Shown: positions 63,915 through 64,000 of the stretch, piece after piece
Layout: every line of letters starts with the position of its first letter
Position numbering within the stretch: the first letter of the stretch is position 1
Assembly: GCA_022606425.2 (NCBI GenBank)
Contig: JAHDVF020000251.1
Span: 682,001 to 746,000 of the forward strand
Source of the DNA: Lepidostoma basale
Lineage: Eukaryota; Arthropoda; Insecta; Trichoptera; Lepidostomatidae
DNA length: 64,000 nt
Direction of reading: 5' to 3'
Made by a program: the position numbers and the translations under genes
The notes under the pieces: model-generated
What the model was told of the DNA's origin: nothing
The model's database searches: none
What the model saw: only the letters and a program-made list of their open reading frames with translations

Positions 63915-64000
63915 TATACAAATTCTTGTATGACGCTAGTGTAGAGTGAACTTAAAAATGTAAAGATAAGTGTGGGATTCTAGCATATATACAAGTTCCA
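63915..64000 (-). mobile_element. F1 element, cut by window end
   Basis: GTATGACGCTAGTGTAGAGT and ATATATACAAGTTCCA are the complement of 54265-54330. The rest of the copy lies beyond base 64000. Confidence 0.65.

Overview
This is a gene-poor, AT-rich stretch of an animal nuclear genome, most likely an insect and probably a moth or butterfly. I find no intact host gene and no genuine tRNA or rRNA gene. The lineage guess is inference: a mariner copy of the type common in Lepidoptera, tRNA-headed SINEs, and many 5'-truncated RTE-like and CR1/L2-like non-LTR retrotransposon tails. Nearly every recognisable block is a transposable-element relic, so heterochromatin, a large intron or a sex-limited chromosome are all possible.

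The most striking content is a set of about 40 short motifs with hammerhead ribozyme architecture: CTGANGA, a short stem II, GAAA, a tiny self-complementary stem III ending in T then C, T or A, then a stem I partner. I sort them into families A to L by stem II sequence. Eleven keep all core bases (cleavage positions about 11998-, 12190+, 12560-, 17424+, 20813-, 20897+, 29619-, 34544+, 40009-, 43511+, 50982+). Several sit as inverted pairs inside small foldback elements (1105-1265, 11960-12230, 12255-12440, 17875-18065, 20735-20960, 23325-23475, 23600-23775, 29575-29870, 49980-50215). Minimal hammerheads with almost no stem III are known from Penelope-like retroelements and small animal retrozymes. 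No reverse transcriptase of that type is visible here, so these look like non-autonomous or solo-terminal copies.

Layout. 0-10 kb: non-LTR tails, SINEs, the foldback family F1 and decayed hammerheads. 10-24 kb: RTE relics, the densest hammerhead region, a 0.75 kb GAT-rich array and a Tc1-like relic. 24-34 kb: a mariner copy with 31-bp inverted repeats nested in an F1 element, and a 298-bp hAT-type MITE with an 8-bp target duplication nested in a non-LTR tail. 34-49 kb: many family-N RTE tails and a possible solo LTR. 49-64 kb: further RTE tails, a second mariner relic and the start of another F1 copy at the window end.

The elements do not form a pathway. They form a layered record: SINEs and hammerhead foldbacks depend on enzymes supplied elsewhere, and DNA transposons have landed in older repeats. 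Family letters (A-L for hammerheads; N, P, Q, S, T, V, RTE-A/B/C for non-LTR tails; F1, M1, M2 for others) are mine, for cross-reference only.
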